A stretch of 64,000 nucleotides of DNA from Paraburkholderia graminis C4D1M (GCF_000172415.1 NZ_ABLD01000001.1:609943-673942), one strand, 5' to 3'. Positions 16,799-26,407 are shown, counted from the stretch's first letter. Notes: a model not told the origin generated them from the sequence alone. Translations and numbers: made by a program.

Positions 16799-17857
16799 GT
16801 GCCGTATCTGCTCAACGCCTGGTATGTCGCCGCGCTGTCCAGCGAGGTCACGGCGGATGCGCCGCTGGCGCGCACGCTGCTCGACGAGCCCGTCGTGCTG
16901 TATCGCGTTGCCGGCGGACAAGCGGTTGCGCTCGCGGATCGCTGCCCGCATCGCTTCGCGCCTTTGTCGCGCGGACGCGTGGTCGACGGTGCGCTCGAAT
17001 GTCCGTATCACGGGCTGCGTTTTGGCGCGGAAGGCCGCTGCGTGTTTAATCCGCACGGCGATGGCCGCGTGCCCGCGCGCGCTGAAGCGCGTCACTATCC
17101 GGTGCGCGAACGATACGGCGCGATCTGGTTCTGGCCGGGCGATCCGCAACGCGCATCTAATACGCCGCTTCCCGCGTTCGACTATCTCGATCCGCAAGAG
17201 AACTTCACGAGCGAGCGCTATCTGCACACGCACGCGAACTATCAGTTGAGCGCGGACAATCTGCTCGACCTGAGCCACTTTCAGTACCTGCATCCGGAAA
17301 CGCTCGGCAGCGAGCAGATGGCGAGCGGCGCGGTACGTGCGACGGTCGCGGGCAACACGGTGTCGGTGCGTCGCGAGATGAAGGGCGAATATCTGCGGCC
17401 GATGCTCACGCAGAGTTTCAATCTGCTCTATGGCGAGCGCGCCGACCGCGAACTCGACGTGCAATGGATACCGCCAGGGCTGCTCACAATCGTCGTGCGC
17501 ATTTGCGAAAGCGGCTTGCCGGAGACGACGCGCGAAGCGGTTTCAGCGCACTGGCTCACCCCCGAAACCGCCGCGAGTTCGCATTATTTTTTCGCGTTCG
17601 GTTTGCCGCGCGCGATCGGCGAGCATGGCGCGGAGCTGGTGAGCCGCACGGCGCAAAGCCTGCTCGCGCCGTTTCGCGATGAAGACATTCCGATGCTCGA
17701 AGCGCAGCAACGCATGATCGGCGATCGCGATTTCTGGTCGCTGCGCCCGGCGATGCTGCCGATCGACGCGGGCGCGGTGCACGCGCGCCGCATCATGGAA
17801 CGGCTGATCGCGGACGAAGCGCGGCAAGGCGTATCGACGGCGGGGGAGGTATTGTAG
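16799..17857 (+). CDS. Rieske [2Fe-2S] aromatic ring/O-demethylating oxygenase (VanA-like)
   Basis: Oxygenase component of a two-part Rieske monooxygenase, about 352 residues. The Rieske centre ligands are in CPHRFAP and CPYHGL; the mononuclear iron motif is DNLLDLSHFQYLH. The PYLLNAWYVAAL start matches vanillate-demethylase-type proteins and favours GTG 16799, with GGAG eight bases upstream; GTG 16772 would add nine residues. No reductase partner is nearby, so electrons must come from elsewhere. The substrate is unknown. Its place between hrpG and a candidate effector is unusual. Confidence 0.85.
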   Translation: MPYLLNAWYVAALSSEVTADAPLARTLLDEPVVLYRVAGGQAVALADRCPHRFAPLSRGRVVDGALECPYHGLRFGAEGRCVFNPHGDGRVPARAEARHYPVRERYGAIWFWPGDPQRASNTPLPAFDYLDPQENFTSERYLHTHANYQLSADNLLDLSHFQYLHPETLGSEQMASGAVRATVAGNTVSVRREMKGEYLRPMLTQSFNLLYGERADRELDVQWIPPGLLTIVVRICESGLPETTREAVSAHWLTPETAASSHYFFAFGLPRAIGEHGAELVSRTAQSLLAPFRDEDIPMLEAQQRMIGDRDFWSLRPAMLPIDAGAVHARRIMERLIADEARQGVSTAGEVL

Positions 17858-17908
17858 TTGGGGGCTGCGGCCAGCAGCCAAAGCCATCGACAAAGCCTCC
17901 GCCCGTCG

Positions 17909-20900
17909 TTACATCGCGCCGCCTGGCGCGTCAGCGGCCGCTGTGCCTGTGCCCGTGCCCGGACTTGCATGCGTCGGCACCACGCCACCAACTTCCAACG
18001 CAGCCGATTCACCTTCCGGTTCCGACACCGGCGTCCAGAACGTCAGGCTCTTGCCGATCCGGCTTTGCTCATGCGATGCCCGCAGTCCATATTTCCAGCC
18101 CTGCGAGCTGCTTCGCGCGACCTCACGCAAACCGAACAAGCCGAGCGGCCGCCACGCCGACGGGTCTTCGAAAGCGCTCTGCATTTTCCGTTCGAGCGTG
18201 CGCAGCTTCGCCTCGATCAGCGCACGCTGCGCGCGGCTCAGCGTTTGCGTGGACGCATCATCTTCCAGACGCGAGCGCAACTGATTCGACAGCGTCAGAT
18301 ACTGGTTCAGGCGCGGCACGCATTCATCCTTGATGACCCAGCGTTCGCCGAACGAAAACTCGCCGGACGATTCCAACTGCGTCTGCTCGATCACCTGTTG
18401 CAGCCGTTGCGCGCCGATGCCGTGCGCCCACGCCGGATTCGCGCGCACCGAGCGGGCCCAGTCGTCGGCGTTGCGGAACATGCGGTCCTGCATCGTGTAT
18501 TCGGCGACTAGGCCGCGGTTATCGCGCATCGCGAAGACGAACGACGAGCGCCCAAACGGCGTGACGTCGACGGCCGCGCCGGCCAGCGTCTTCGGGGCAG
18601 GGCTGACCGATCCCACGTCGCCTAAGTCCAAGCCCGTGCTCAAACCGTCGTCGCCGAGCGCAATCGCACGTGGCGCGAACTGCGCGCCCGCGCTCGCCGT
18701 CAGCGAGCCCTGCACGGCAGTCGCGCCGATCGTGCTGGCAAACGCGCCGCTCTCCTTCAGATCGGCGGCGGAATAGAGCGTCACGCCGGAGCTCACGCCC
18801 GCATAAACGCCGACGCGGTCCGGCGAACTCGCGCCCGGCACGTTCGCACGCGCGACGCCGCCGACGGTCAGCGGCGTCGCCGTGACCGACGTCGCGTTAT
18901 TGCTTTGCGACGACAGCGAAATACGTTCGTTGTCCGCGATACCGGCGGCGAGAATCTGCATGAACTCGTCGGGTGTCTGCGCCTGTTCGGCTGCGTCCCA
19001 GTACGCGTTGACCATCTGCCGGCTGTCCTTGTGCCAGACCTCGGCCTCGTGCGCGGCGGTCGCGGGCGTGGGCGCTAGCCGCCGCGCGCGCAGCACGACC
19101 GACTGCTCCCACGCAAGCGAGCCGCCCACGCCCGACGATGCCCAGCCGCCCGCCATGCCGGCGACGCCGGCCACATCGAGCGCCGCGCCGACGAAACCTT
19201 GCGCGCCCAGCGCGCCGTTCACGCGGCTGCGGTTGCCGAAGATCATCTGGCCGCCTTCGTACGCGGTGCCGATCGAATACATCGAATCGCGCCCGCCGAG
19301 TACCGTCACGATCGGTCCCGCGGAGACCAGCAGCTTCGCGGGCAAGTTGCCCCACGCGCTGGCGTCGAGCCCGAGCGCATTGCCGTCATACGATGTGAAG
19401 CCCGTGCCCGGCACGTTCTGCGCCATCAGCGCGAGATGCTGTTCGCGCAAGTTGCGCGTCGTGATCCGTTCGAGCGGCGCAATGCCGGGGTTGTCCAGCA
19501 GATCGTGCGCGGCCTGCAGATTGCGCTGCGTGGGCTCGGCGAGCGGGGCGTCGTCGGCGGCCATCGCGCTTGCATTGAACCAGCGTTCGAGCGTGGCAAG
19601 CGTGAAGCCGCCGTCCGTCATTTCATCGACGAAGCGACGGCGCCGCTCGCGGTCGTCGAACATGCGCAAGCAGCGCTCGACGTTGCGCTGCGCTCGCGGA
19701 TCGCCTTGCCCGCGCATTGCGGCGACGCGTGCACGCGCGGCGTCCCACATCCGCCGCGCGTCGCGCCGGCCGATTTCGAACGATTCGGGCCGGCGCTTTT
19801 GCAACTCGCGAAGCCGCGCGTCGGACGGCACATCGGGGCGCGCATCGGTCCATGCCCGCAGGCGCTCCGCGTTCAGCGCATGCGTGAGCATCCGGCCGGG
19901 CGTGGCCGCGCGTGGCAACTGCTCGTTGCTGTAGTCGAGCAGCGCGGCGCGGGCGGCGATCAGCGCGGTGTCGTAGCGTCCGCGCGTCGTGTCGAAGAAC
20001 GGCGTGTCGGCGCCAAGCAGACTCGAGACGCCGATCGGCGAGCGGTTCCTGCCGAACACGCGCGGCACGTCGTGTACCGCAAGTCCCACGCGCGCCTTCG
20101 CATGCGCGAAGCGCTGGGCAGGCGGTGCGCCGTCGATCGAACCGAGCGCCGCGTCCTTGCGCTGCTGCCGCTGTGCGCCGCGCTCAACCCACGTCGTGCC
20201 GCCGTCGAACAGCAACTGTGACGCGCGCTCCAGATCGGAGCCGGGGCCGCTTTCGTCGAAGCCCATTTGCCACAGACGGTAAGCCGTGATCGCTTCGATG
20301 TCGCATGCGCCGATGTCGTGGGCGTTGGTCTCGTTCGCGTCGACGGCGTCGGGCGGCAGACGCCGCGCCGCATCGAGCGCGAGCATCGCGTGCCGGCCAT
20401 ACGGATCGTCGATGAACATGCGATAGGTCGCGTCGTCGTTGAGATCTGCGGGTGTGGCGCCGAGGTCGGCGTCCATCGAACGCAGCTTGTGGCCGGCCTG
20501 CAAATAGACGACGAGCCGCGCGGCCGCGCTGTTGCCGCGCTCCGCATGCGGGGCGCGTCGCCGAACTGCAAACGCAGCAGACCTTCGAGCGCGGAGCAAC
20601 GCGCGTGCGCGAGGTTTTGCGCGCAGCGCCAGGTGCGGGGTTCCAGATCGTCGGGTGCGTCGGGTGGTGCATTACTGGCGATGTCTAGCGGCTGCTGCAA
20701 GCGTTCGAGAATTCGCGCGGCCAGCGCGGGATCGCCGCCGCTTGCCTCGGCGAGCGCCTCTGCGACCGGCACCACGCACTCCTGCGGCAGGCGTTCGACG
20801 GCCGGCGGCAACGACGCGTCCGCACCCGCCGGCCGGGGCCTGCGCAGCGTGAGTCCGTCGAGCAGGCTATTGATGGCGGTCTGCCGCGCGTCCGCCACCT

Positions 20901-21489
20901 CCGGCGTGGCATCGGCTGGAATCGGGAAGAGCCGGTTCACGGCGATCACGGGCTGCATGAAGTGATCGTCGAGCGTTTGCGCCCATTCGCGGGCGGCCGC
21001 GTTGGCTTCGCGGTTACGCAGACGGCGCAGCGTCTGGCCGATCGCGCGCGGACTCATGAACTTCGGCACGGGCAGCGCGCCGCGCGTGGCGTCGTCGGCC
21101 AGGAAGGCGGCCGTGCGTCCGATCGACGCGTTCGCGAGTTGCGCGCCCTGTGCGCCGATCGCGATTGCCGCGCTGTCGAGCGATGCCGGTTCCTGCGCCG
21201 GCGCACGTTGCGGCGGACGGGGAAAGCGCGTATCGGCGGATGGGTTGGCGACGCTGCCGGCTGCGGTGAGCGTCGATTCGAGCACTGTGACTGTGGTGTT
21301 CGACGCGCGGAAAATCCGCGTGACAGGATTGTGTCGCACGCGGTCGGACAGACGGGCGAGGCCGCTGAGCGGGGTCTGGGAGTCGGGGGTGGTGGGGTGG
21401 GTTTGTGGCTGCGGTTGCTGTTGTGATGAAGTCGCGGCGTTATCGCGGCTGGGTAGAAGAGAGGTCAGTGGCGGAAAGCGGAAGTTCAT
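17909..21489 (-). pseudogene. Large candidate type III effector, interrupted by a 1-base frameshift
   Basis: Reading starts at ATG 21489 (MNFRFPPLTSLLPSRDNAAT) with a Ser/Gln/Pro-rich N-terminus typical of secreted T3SS substrates. It leaves frame near the C-run at 20550-20553 (minus strand GACGCGCCCCGC) and continues in another frame to 17909. Adding one C gives LQFGDAPPHAERGNS and an uninterrupted protein of about 1193 residues. The N-terminal part is helical; residues about 780-960 look beta-rich (GVYAGVSSGVTLYSAADL, VQGSLTASAGAQFAP). I do not recognise the family; size and composition suggest an AvrE/HopR-class effector, but this is a guess. It is convergent with the Rieske gene. No hrp_II box was found in the 163 bp upstream. 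Confidence 0.55.
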
Positions 21490-21652
21490 CGAGTCCTCCG
21501 AAGCATGCAGCGGCGCGGCGCGCGAGAAGCGGGAGTGTGGCGTCGGGCGTCGCGTGTGAGGCGGGCGCCGCGTTAGGCGCTATACGTCACGCGTTTCGTG
21601 CGAATTTGATGTGTCGTGTTTCGCCTCGTGCGTGACGCAAGACCCGACCACG

Positions 21653-22342
21653 CTATTGCGCAGCCGATGCCGCGTTCAACGGCGGCTCCGGCGCGGGCAC
21701 CACTGCGGCGGGGTCGCTCGCGCGATAGAACAAATACGTCGCCGAATACGGCACGAACAGCGACACGCCTTCCTGATCGCAAGCCGGATTCGGCGGGAGC
21801 CCGCCCGAGGTCAGCACGCGCTGCACCGACGTCGTCCTCGCAAAGCGGCCTTCGCCTGTGCGCTCGCCGGCATTGAAGCGCGCGTCCATGCGTTGCCACG
21901 GCAGCGCGTCGGGCGTGACGGTCTGGTCGGCGGCGAGGCGTCCAATCATGTAGCTGCCGTCGTACGCGCTGAACATGCGGTTGGGCATCACCGTGCCGAC
22001 GCTCTTGCGCGCCTGATCGACGAGTGTGGCTTCCGTGCCTGTCGACGTCCACTGAAGCGCGCCGCCGCTTCGCCGGCAGCTCCACACTTCATCGCCGACC
22101 GCGCTCAACACGTCTTGAAGGACCTCCTGCGATCCGGCTCGCAGCGACAGCGGCAAGGTTTCGTTGGCAGGCGGGACGAGCTTCTGCTGCTGGGCGATCT
22201 TCAGTTGCATGGAACCGGGCGTCGGGTCGGCACACGCGGTGAGTAGACTCGCGAGCGCAAGTGCGACGAGCGCGCGGACGGCGACAGCAGGCGCATGCAA
22301 CGCGGCCACGGGACAGAGCGCGGAAAGAGAATGTTTCGGCAC
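21653..22342 (-). CDS. DUF3455-like lipoprotein
   Basis: Predicted lipoprotein of about 229 residues. The signal helix ALVALALASLL ends in LLTAC; conserved-looking stretches SGGALQWTSTGTEATLVD and WQRMDARFNAGERTGEGRF with NPACDQEG fit the DUF3455 family of secreted proteins of unknown role. GTG 22342 is chosen because the frame further upstream runs through a non-coding tandem repeat; a GTG 14 codons downstream is possible. Function in this cluster is unknown. Confidence 0.6.
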   Translation of the reverse strand: MPKHSLSALCPVAALHAPAVAVRALVALALASLLTACADPTPGSMQLKIAQQQKLVPPANETLPLSLRAGSQEVLQDVLSAVGDEVWSCRRSGGALQWTSTGTEATLVDQARKSVGTVMPNRMFSAYDGSYMIGRLAADQTVTPDALPWQRMDARFNAGERTGEGRFARTTSVQRVLTSGGLPPNPACDQEGVSLFVPYSATYLFYRASDPAAVVPAPEPPLNAASAAQ

Positions 22343-22424
22343 GGCGATCTCGACGCAACGCAATGGCGGTAGTAGACATGAAGCGCGACGGATGCGCCGG
22401 CACGCTGCGAAGCGCCGGACGGAT

Positions 22425-22705
22425 TTGCGCAGAAGCGGCTTCTTGTGTCGACTTGCGCGAGATCGCCGCGAGTGCCGCGCAATGACGGCGCTTGTGCGCC
22501 GCTGCGCGCTCAAAACCGCCGGACCGGTTTGCGCAGAGTCGACTTCTTGCGGCGACCTGCGCGAGATCGCCGCGATGCCGCGCAACGACGACGCGTGCGC
22601 GCCGCCGCACGTCGCAACCCGCCGAACGAACTTGCGCAGAATCGCTTTCTATGTCGGCTCCCGCGAGAATGCCGCGATGCCGTGCAAGTACCCGCGACAA
22701 CCGCT
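22425..22705. repeat. ~104-bp degenerate tandem repeat, about 2.7 copies
   Basis: Copies begin with TTGCGCAGA at 22425, 22529 and 22632 (periods 104 and 103). Shared internal blocks are GCGCGAGATCGCCGCGA and TGCCGCGCAA. Since neither period is a multiple of three and open frames exist only by chance, it is taken as non-coding. Traces of an earlier copy are visible just before 22425 (GCGCCGGACGGAT). Confidence 0.75.
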
Positions 22706-22746
22706 AACGTCCACGCCACACCCCGCCGCAACACCTCATCGTCCGC

Positions 22747-22808
22747 TTCGCTTTATTGCGCATCGTTGCGCGCCGCACGCGGCAACTGCATCGCGCCGCG
22801 TTTACATT
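22747..22808 (+). promoter_or_regulatory. Degenerate hrp_II/PIP-box promoter before a candidate secreted hydrolase
   Basis: TTCGC (22747-22751), 15 bases, TGCGC (22767-22771; one mismatch to TTCGB), 31 bases, TACATT (22803-22808, a YANNNT match). The start codon is 62 bp downstream. Confidence 0.5.
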
Positions 22809-22870
22809 CAAGCGTGCCCGGCAACAACGCGCGCCAGGCCACCGCGTCGCTTCGCTAACAAGGAGTCGTC

Positions 22871-23689
22871 ATGACGTATAGCGCATTTTCCACGCTGTCC
22901 TACCCGGCTGGCGGATATACGGGCGCGGCCGATCCTTCGTCGCTGTTCACGCGATCCATCACGACGCAACCGAACGCGTGGGGAAACGTCGGCGGCAACG
23001 TCGGCAGCAACGCCGGCGCGAACTGGAATTCGCCAGGCGGCATGGGTGACAACGCGCTCGAGCAACTCTTCCTGCAGTTCCTGTTGAGCATCACGAGTCC
23101 ATCGCAGGAATCGTCGGGCATGCCGATGCCTTCCATGCCCTCGATGCCTTCGCTCCCGACGAGCAGCGGCGGCGTCACCCAAGCCAGCTATCGCAGTTCA
23201 TCCGGCACGGGCGCGGTCAACGCGAACGGCGCCGTCGAGCGAGGCGACGCCAACGTGCGGCCGGCCGGCTCGGGCAATGCGGCGGGCGTCGCCCAGACGC
23301 AGTTGCACAAGTCGGCGGCCAGCATCATGGCGGACCAGGGCGTGCCGATGGACAAGGGCGTCGACACGACCGTGTGCTGCGCGAACTTCGCGTCGGCCTG
23401 TCTCGTGAAGTCGGGGAAGATTTCCGAGTCGCAGCACACGAATCTCGTGTCGACGCTTCACAGCGAATTGAAAGGCGACGGCTGGCGCACGGTGAGCCGC
23501 AACGAGGCGAAACCGGGCGACATCTGCATCGTCGGCGACGATGAGCACGTCGAGATCGTCGCGAGCAACGACAACGGCCGCATCACGTTGATCGGTTCGA
23601 ATAATACGCAAGGCGGCAGCGGCCCGCAGGTGGTGTCGTACGACACCTATACGGGCAACCGGGGCGACGTGAAGTTCCTGTCCGAGTGA
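22871..23689 (+). CDS. Candidate T3SS-secreted CHAP/NlpC-like peptidoglycan hydrolase
   Basis: Protein of 272 residues with AAGGAG seven bases before the ATG. There is no Sec signal. Residues 1-60 are Ser/Gly/Asn-rich; a short amphipathic helix (NALEQLFLQFLLSI, 61-74) is followed by a linker MPMPSMPSMPSLP (84-96) and ASYRS (105-109). The C-terminal domain (about 143-272) has a CHAP/NlpC-like Cys-His pattern: Cys169/170 in VCCANFASACL and His226 in DDEHVEIV. The linker is shared with the lysozyme-like protein at 30643. Peptidoglycan cleavage to let the secretion pilus through, or action after secretion, is inferred. A weak hrp promoter lies upstream. Confidence 0.65.
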   Translation: MTYSAFSTLSYPAGGYTGAADPSSLFTRSITTQPNAWGNVGGNVGSNAGANWNSPGGMGDNALEQLFLQFLLSITSPSQESSGMPMPSMPSMPSLPTSSGGVTQASYRSSSGTGAVNANGAVERGDANVRPAGSGNAAGVAQTQLHKSAASIMADQGVPMDKGVDTTVCCANFASACLVKSGKISESQHTNLVSTLHSELKGDGWRTVSRNEAKPGDICIVGDDEHVEIVASNDNGRITLIGSNNTQGGSGPQVVSYDTYTGNRGDVKFLSE

Positions 23690-23767
23690 CAACGCGATAC
23701 ACGCATGCAAGATGCGCGAGCCTCACGCGCGTCGCGTTCAATCACGACAGCCTAACGCTCAGCCTAA

Positions 23768-25030
23768 CTAACGCTCGACCACCAACCGGTCATACCCATG
23801 AAACGAACCGTGCTGCTGCCGCGCCTGCTGACCAGGCGCGAGCCGCAAGTCCGGCATGCGCCGAGTCAACGCGCGCAATAGCGACTCCAGTTGCATCCGC
23901 GCGAGCGCAAGTCCCATGCAGCTATGCGGACCCGCGCCGAACGTCAGCGAACGTCCGGCCTCGCGTTCGAAGCAAATCTCATCGGGCGCGGCGAACACCG
24001 CCGGGTCGCGGTTCGCGCTGCCGATGAGCGGCATCACGCGTTCTCCGCGACGAATCCGGCAGCCGTCGATCTCGACGTCGTCCCATGCATAGCGAAACAC
24101 GGACTGCACCGCGGGATCGTAGCGATACAGTTCGCGCACGGCTTGCGGCACGAGCGCGACGTCGTCCTTCAGCGCCTGCCACGCGCGCGGCTCGCGCAGC
24201 AGCGCGGCGACGCTATTGCCGATGGACAGCAGCGTCGTGCCGTATCCCGCGATAAACAGAAACAGGATATTGACGAGCATTTCGCGCCGGCCGATGCCGC
24301 CTTCCTGTTCGAGCCGCAGGAAGCGCGAGGCCGCATGATCGGGCGCGGCGTGAGGGTCGATCGCGCGCATGAACGATTCGACTTGCGCGAGGAAGGCTTC
24401 GGTGTGCATGGCCGCGAGCGCGTGTTCCGCGGCGGACATCGGCGCGCCGCTGATCAGTTGCCACGCGCCCGCCGACGCCTCCAGATAACTCGCGCCATGC
24501 GCATCGGGAAACCCGAGCAGACGGCAGATCGTGCGCACCGGCAACACGCTTGCGATATTCGCGACCAGATCGAAACGCGGCAAGTGCTCGCATTGATCGA
24601 CGAGGCGCGCGACTTCATCGTCGATAAACGCTTGCAGCGACACCAACGCCTTGCGTGAAAACAGCGGCCCGAGAAAGCGCCGCAGCCGTTCGTGCGCTTC
24701 GCCCGTTTGAAACACGACCATGCTGGCATAGCCGAGAGGATCGTCGAGCGGCTCGGTGCCAGGCGGCGGCCGCGCCGAAAAACGCGCGTCGTCGAGTATG
24801 CGGGTGACGAGCGCATGCGACGACGCGAGCCATACACCGCTCGCGTCGCGGCACAGCGGCCGATGCGCGCGCAACCATCCATAGAGCGGGTACGGATCGC
24901 CCGAACCCGTGCCGATGATCGACGGCAGCACGCTGTACGAGCCTGGGTCAGGGATCTCGCAGGTCATCGGCGGTTCGCCGTCAGCATGCGTGCGTGTATC
25001 GGTGAACGGCACGTCGAACGTAAAAGTCAC
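23768..25030 (-). CDS. Cytochrome P450, translationally coupled to a harpin-like gene
   Basis: Soluble bacterial P450 of 420 residues from GTG 25030, which overlaps the TGA of the preceding gene (GTGA); an internal ATG at residue 22 is an alternative. ExxR is Glu300-Leu-Tyr-Arg303; the haem loop is FGAGPHSCMG with Cys371. The I-helix reads AGYGTT (261-266), where the usual acidic residue before the Thr pair is Gly264. No ferredoxin or reductase is nearby. It shares the hrp promoter of the harpin-like gene, so it should be made together with the T3SS. The substrate is unknown. Confidence 0.9.
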   Translation of the reverse strand: MTFTFDVPFTDTRTHADGEPPMTCEIPDPGSYSVLPSIIGTGSGDPYPLYGWLRAHRPLCRDASGVWLASSHALVTRILDDARFSARPPPGTEPLDDPLGYASMVVFQTGEAHERLRRFLGPLFSRKALVSLQAFIDDEVARLVDQCEHLPRFDLVANIASVLPVRTICRLLGFPDAHGASYLEASAGAWQLISGAPMSAAEHALAAMHTEAFLAQVESFMRAIDPHAAPDHAASRFLRLEQEGGIGRREMLVNILFLFIAGYGTTLLSIGNSVAALLREPRAWQALKDDVALVPQAVRELYRYDPAVQSVFRYAWDDVEIDGCRIRRGERVMPLIGSANRDPAVFAAPDEICFEREAGRSLTFGAGPHSCMGLALARMQLESLLRALTRRMPDLRLAPGQQARQQHGSFHGYDRLVVER

Positions 25031-25638
25031 ACGTTAAGAGTGTAATTACCCGGCAACTGTGCGGGCTGCTCAACCGTCAGCGGCTGAACCCGATTGTTCG
25101 GCGCGCTGTTCAGATTCAGATCGCCCGCGCCGATGTTCACCTGATCCGCTGCGAACTTGTACGTGCCGTCGCTCTGTTTCTCGCCTTCGACGAGGCCGCC
25201 GCTCATGATGAGATCGAAAGGCGAGCGGCCGTTCGTCATCAGTTCGTTGACTTCTTTCTTGCCGTCGGCGGTGAAGCTCACGCTGCCGTCCGCGCCCACC
25301 GTGCCGACCGATTTGCCGTTCTTGTCGTAGAGATTGCCCGACGGATCTTCGAGCAGGCTCACTTCGCCGCCGGAGCGCGTCGAGAGTTTGATGGAGCGCA
25401 GCGGCGGATTGCCGTTCGACGGCGCGCCGGGATACTGACCGGTCGAGCCGGGGAACTGGCCGCCGCCGGGATACTGACTGCCGCCCGGATACTGGCCGCC
25501 CGTGATGCCGAGGTCGTTGAGCAACTGCTGGATGTCGGCGTCGATCTGCGCCTGGTTCGCGCCGCCATTCTGCTGCCCGCCTGGGTACTGGAACGTCGGG
25601 CTCTGGTAATACGCGGAGTTCACGTTATTGGTGGTCAT
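25027..25638 (-). CDS. Harpin-like secreted protein
   Basis: Protein of 203 residues (ATG 25638, AGAGGA before it) with no cysteine and no Sec signal. An amphipathic helix (QIDADIQQLLNDLGI, 31-45) is followed by a Gly/Pro/Gln repeat region (QYPGG, QYPGGG, QFPG, QYPG; about 49-72). The rest is polar and beta-rich (SLLEDPSGNLYDKNGKSVG, TADGKKEVNELM). Heat-stable-type composition, a QLL-type helix and the hrp promoter point to a harpin or accessory secreted T3SS protein. It is upstream of and overlapping the P450 gene. Confidence 0.65.
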   Translation of the reverse strand: MTTNNVNSAYYQSPTFQYPGGQQNGGANQAQIDADIQQLLNDLGITGGQYPGGSQYPGGGQFPGSTGQYPGAPSNGNPPLRSIKLSTRSGGEVSLLEDPSGNLYDKNGKSVGTVGADGSVSFTADGKKEVNELMTNGRSPFDLIMSGGLVEGEKQSDGTYKFAADQVNIGAGDLNLNSAPNNRVQPLTVEQPAQLPGNYTLNV

Positions 25639-25716
25639 GGTTCCTCTCACAAGGTTGATTCATGCGGATAACGAAGACTGATGAGGTCGCCAGATCGCGC
25701 CGACTTCAACACAGAC

Positions 25717-25777
25717 AGACTATGGGAAGGGCATCGGCGTGCGCGGACGGATGCGAAGCGGGGTGTGAGCACGCGAA
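25717..25777 (-). promoter_or_regulatory. hrp_II/PIP-box promoter of the harpin-like/P450 operon
   Basis: Minus strand: TTCGC (25777-25773), 15 bases, TTCGC (25757-25753), exactly 30 bases, TAGTCT (25722-25717), a perfect consensus match. The harpin-like start codon is 79 bp downstream. Confidence 0.9.
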
Positions 25778-25800
25778 ATCCGCGCGCCACAACCGCATGC

Positions 25801-25861
25801 TTCGCGATCACGCTCCGCGCTTCGTATGCGCGCGATAGCCAAGCGCCGCGCGTCCGAGAAT
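25801..25861 (+). promoter_or_regulatory. hrp_II/PIP-box of the second HrpB1-family gene
   Basis: TTCGC (25801-25805), 15 bases, TTCGT (25821-25825): perfect box halves. At the expected distance of 30 bases lies GAGAAT (25856-25861), which deviates from YANNNT at the first base only. It points to the gene at 25905 and lies back to back with the harpin promoter. Confidence 0.75.
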
Positions 25862-25904
25862 GCAGGGTGTCGCTCTCTGCCATTCGTTCGCCCAGGTACG
25901 TGCA

Positions 25905-26327
25905 ATGAAAAACGATCCATGCAGTGTCGCGGTGCTGGGTGTGCTGCTGACGATCTTCTCCGTGGGACTGCGGCTCGGCGCGCACGCAGACCTCGAGGAA
26001 CTGCTGCTCGTATTGCGCCAGCTTCATCCGAACCCGGCGGTCGTCGACATCTGCGAGGTGAGGCTGCTCGTCAATTCGCGGCGCTGGATCGATGCGTTGC
26101 GTCTGTTGCGGCAGATCGACGAGCAGGGCTACGGTTCGCCCGTCGTCACCGCATTGCAGGCCTGGTGTCTGTATATGCTCGCCGATCGCGACTGGCGGCG
26201 TTGCGCGGCTGCGGTGTTGCGCAGCGGCGATCCCACGGCGCTCGCGATCGTCGCGAAGTTTCTGAGCATCGGCGGGGACTCGATTGCCGCGCGCATTGCC
26301 GAAGCGTTAGGCAATGAATACACGTGA
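25905..26327 (+). CDS. Second HrpB1/HrpK-family protein
   Basis: Protein of 140 residues (MKNDPCSVAVLGVLL) with the same two-to-three helical-repeat layout as HrpB1 at 6617 (LRLLRQIDEQGYG, TALQAWCLYMLADRDWRRCA compared with AKALLAFCLSVKGDAGWRQW there). It lacks the proline-rich tail. A hrp_II box 80-105 bp upstream supports T3SS co-expression. Being a paralogue of a pilus-associated factor, it may serve the harpin or hydrolase group around it; no specific role can be read. Confidence 0.7.
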   Translation: MKNDPCSVAVLGVLLTIFSVGLRLGAHADLEELLLVLRQLHPNPAVVDICEVRLLVNSRRWIDALRLLRQIDEQGYGSPVVTALQAWCLYMLADRDWRRCAAAVLRSGDPTALAIVAKFLSIGGDSIAARIAEALGNEYT

Positions 26328-26407
26328 CGACGCCCGCGATGAATTCCACGCCAACTCGCCGCGATGCGCAGCCAGCGATGTCGGCTAAGTCAGCGCCGTC
26401 ATCGCCG

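Larger units (their letters stand above)
22343..22870. other. Intergenic region with tandem repeats and a degenerate hrp promoter
   Basis: 528 bp between the DUF3455 gene (minus) and a candidate secreted hydrolase (plus). It holds a ~104-bp tandem repeat (22425-22705) and a near-consensus hrp_II promoter (22747-22808), both listed separately. Confidence 0.7.

Noticed and set aside
22371..22431. hrp_II box before the DUF3455 gene (TGCGC-N15-TTCGC on the minus strand)
   Set aside because: One half is off consensus, no correct -10 hexamer at 30-32 bases, and the match is part of the tandem repeat.
22343..22585. N-terminal extension of the DUF3455 protein into the upstream open frame
   Set aside because: The extension is translated tandem repeat (Arg/Ser-rich) and precedes a good lipoprotein signal; the signal marks the real start.
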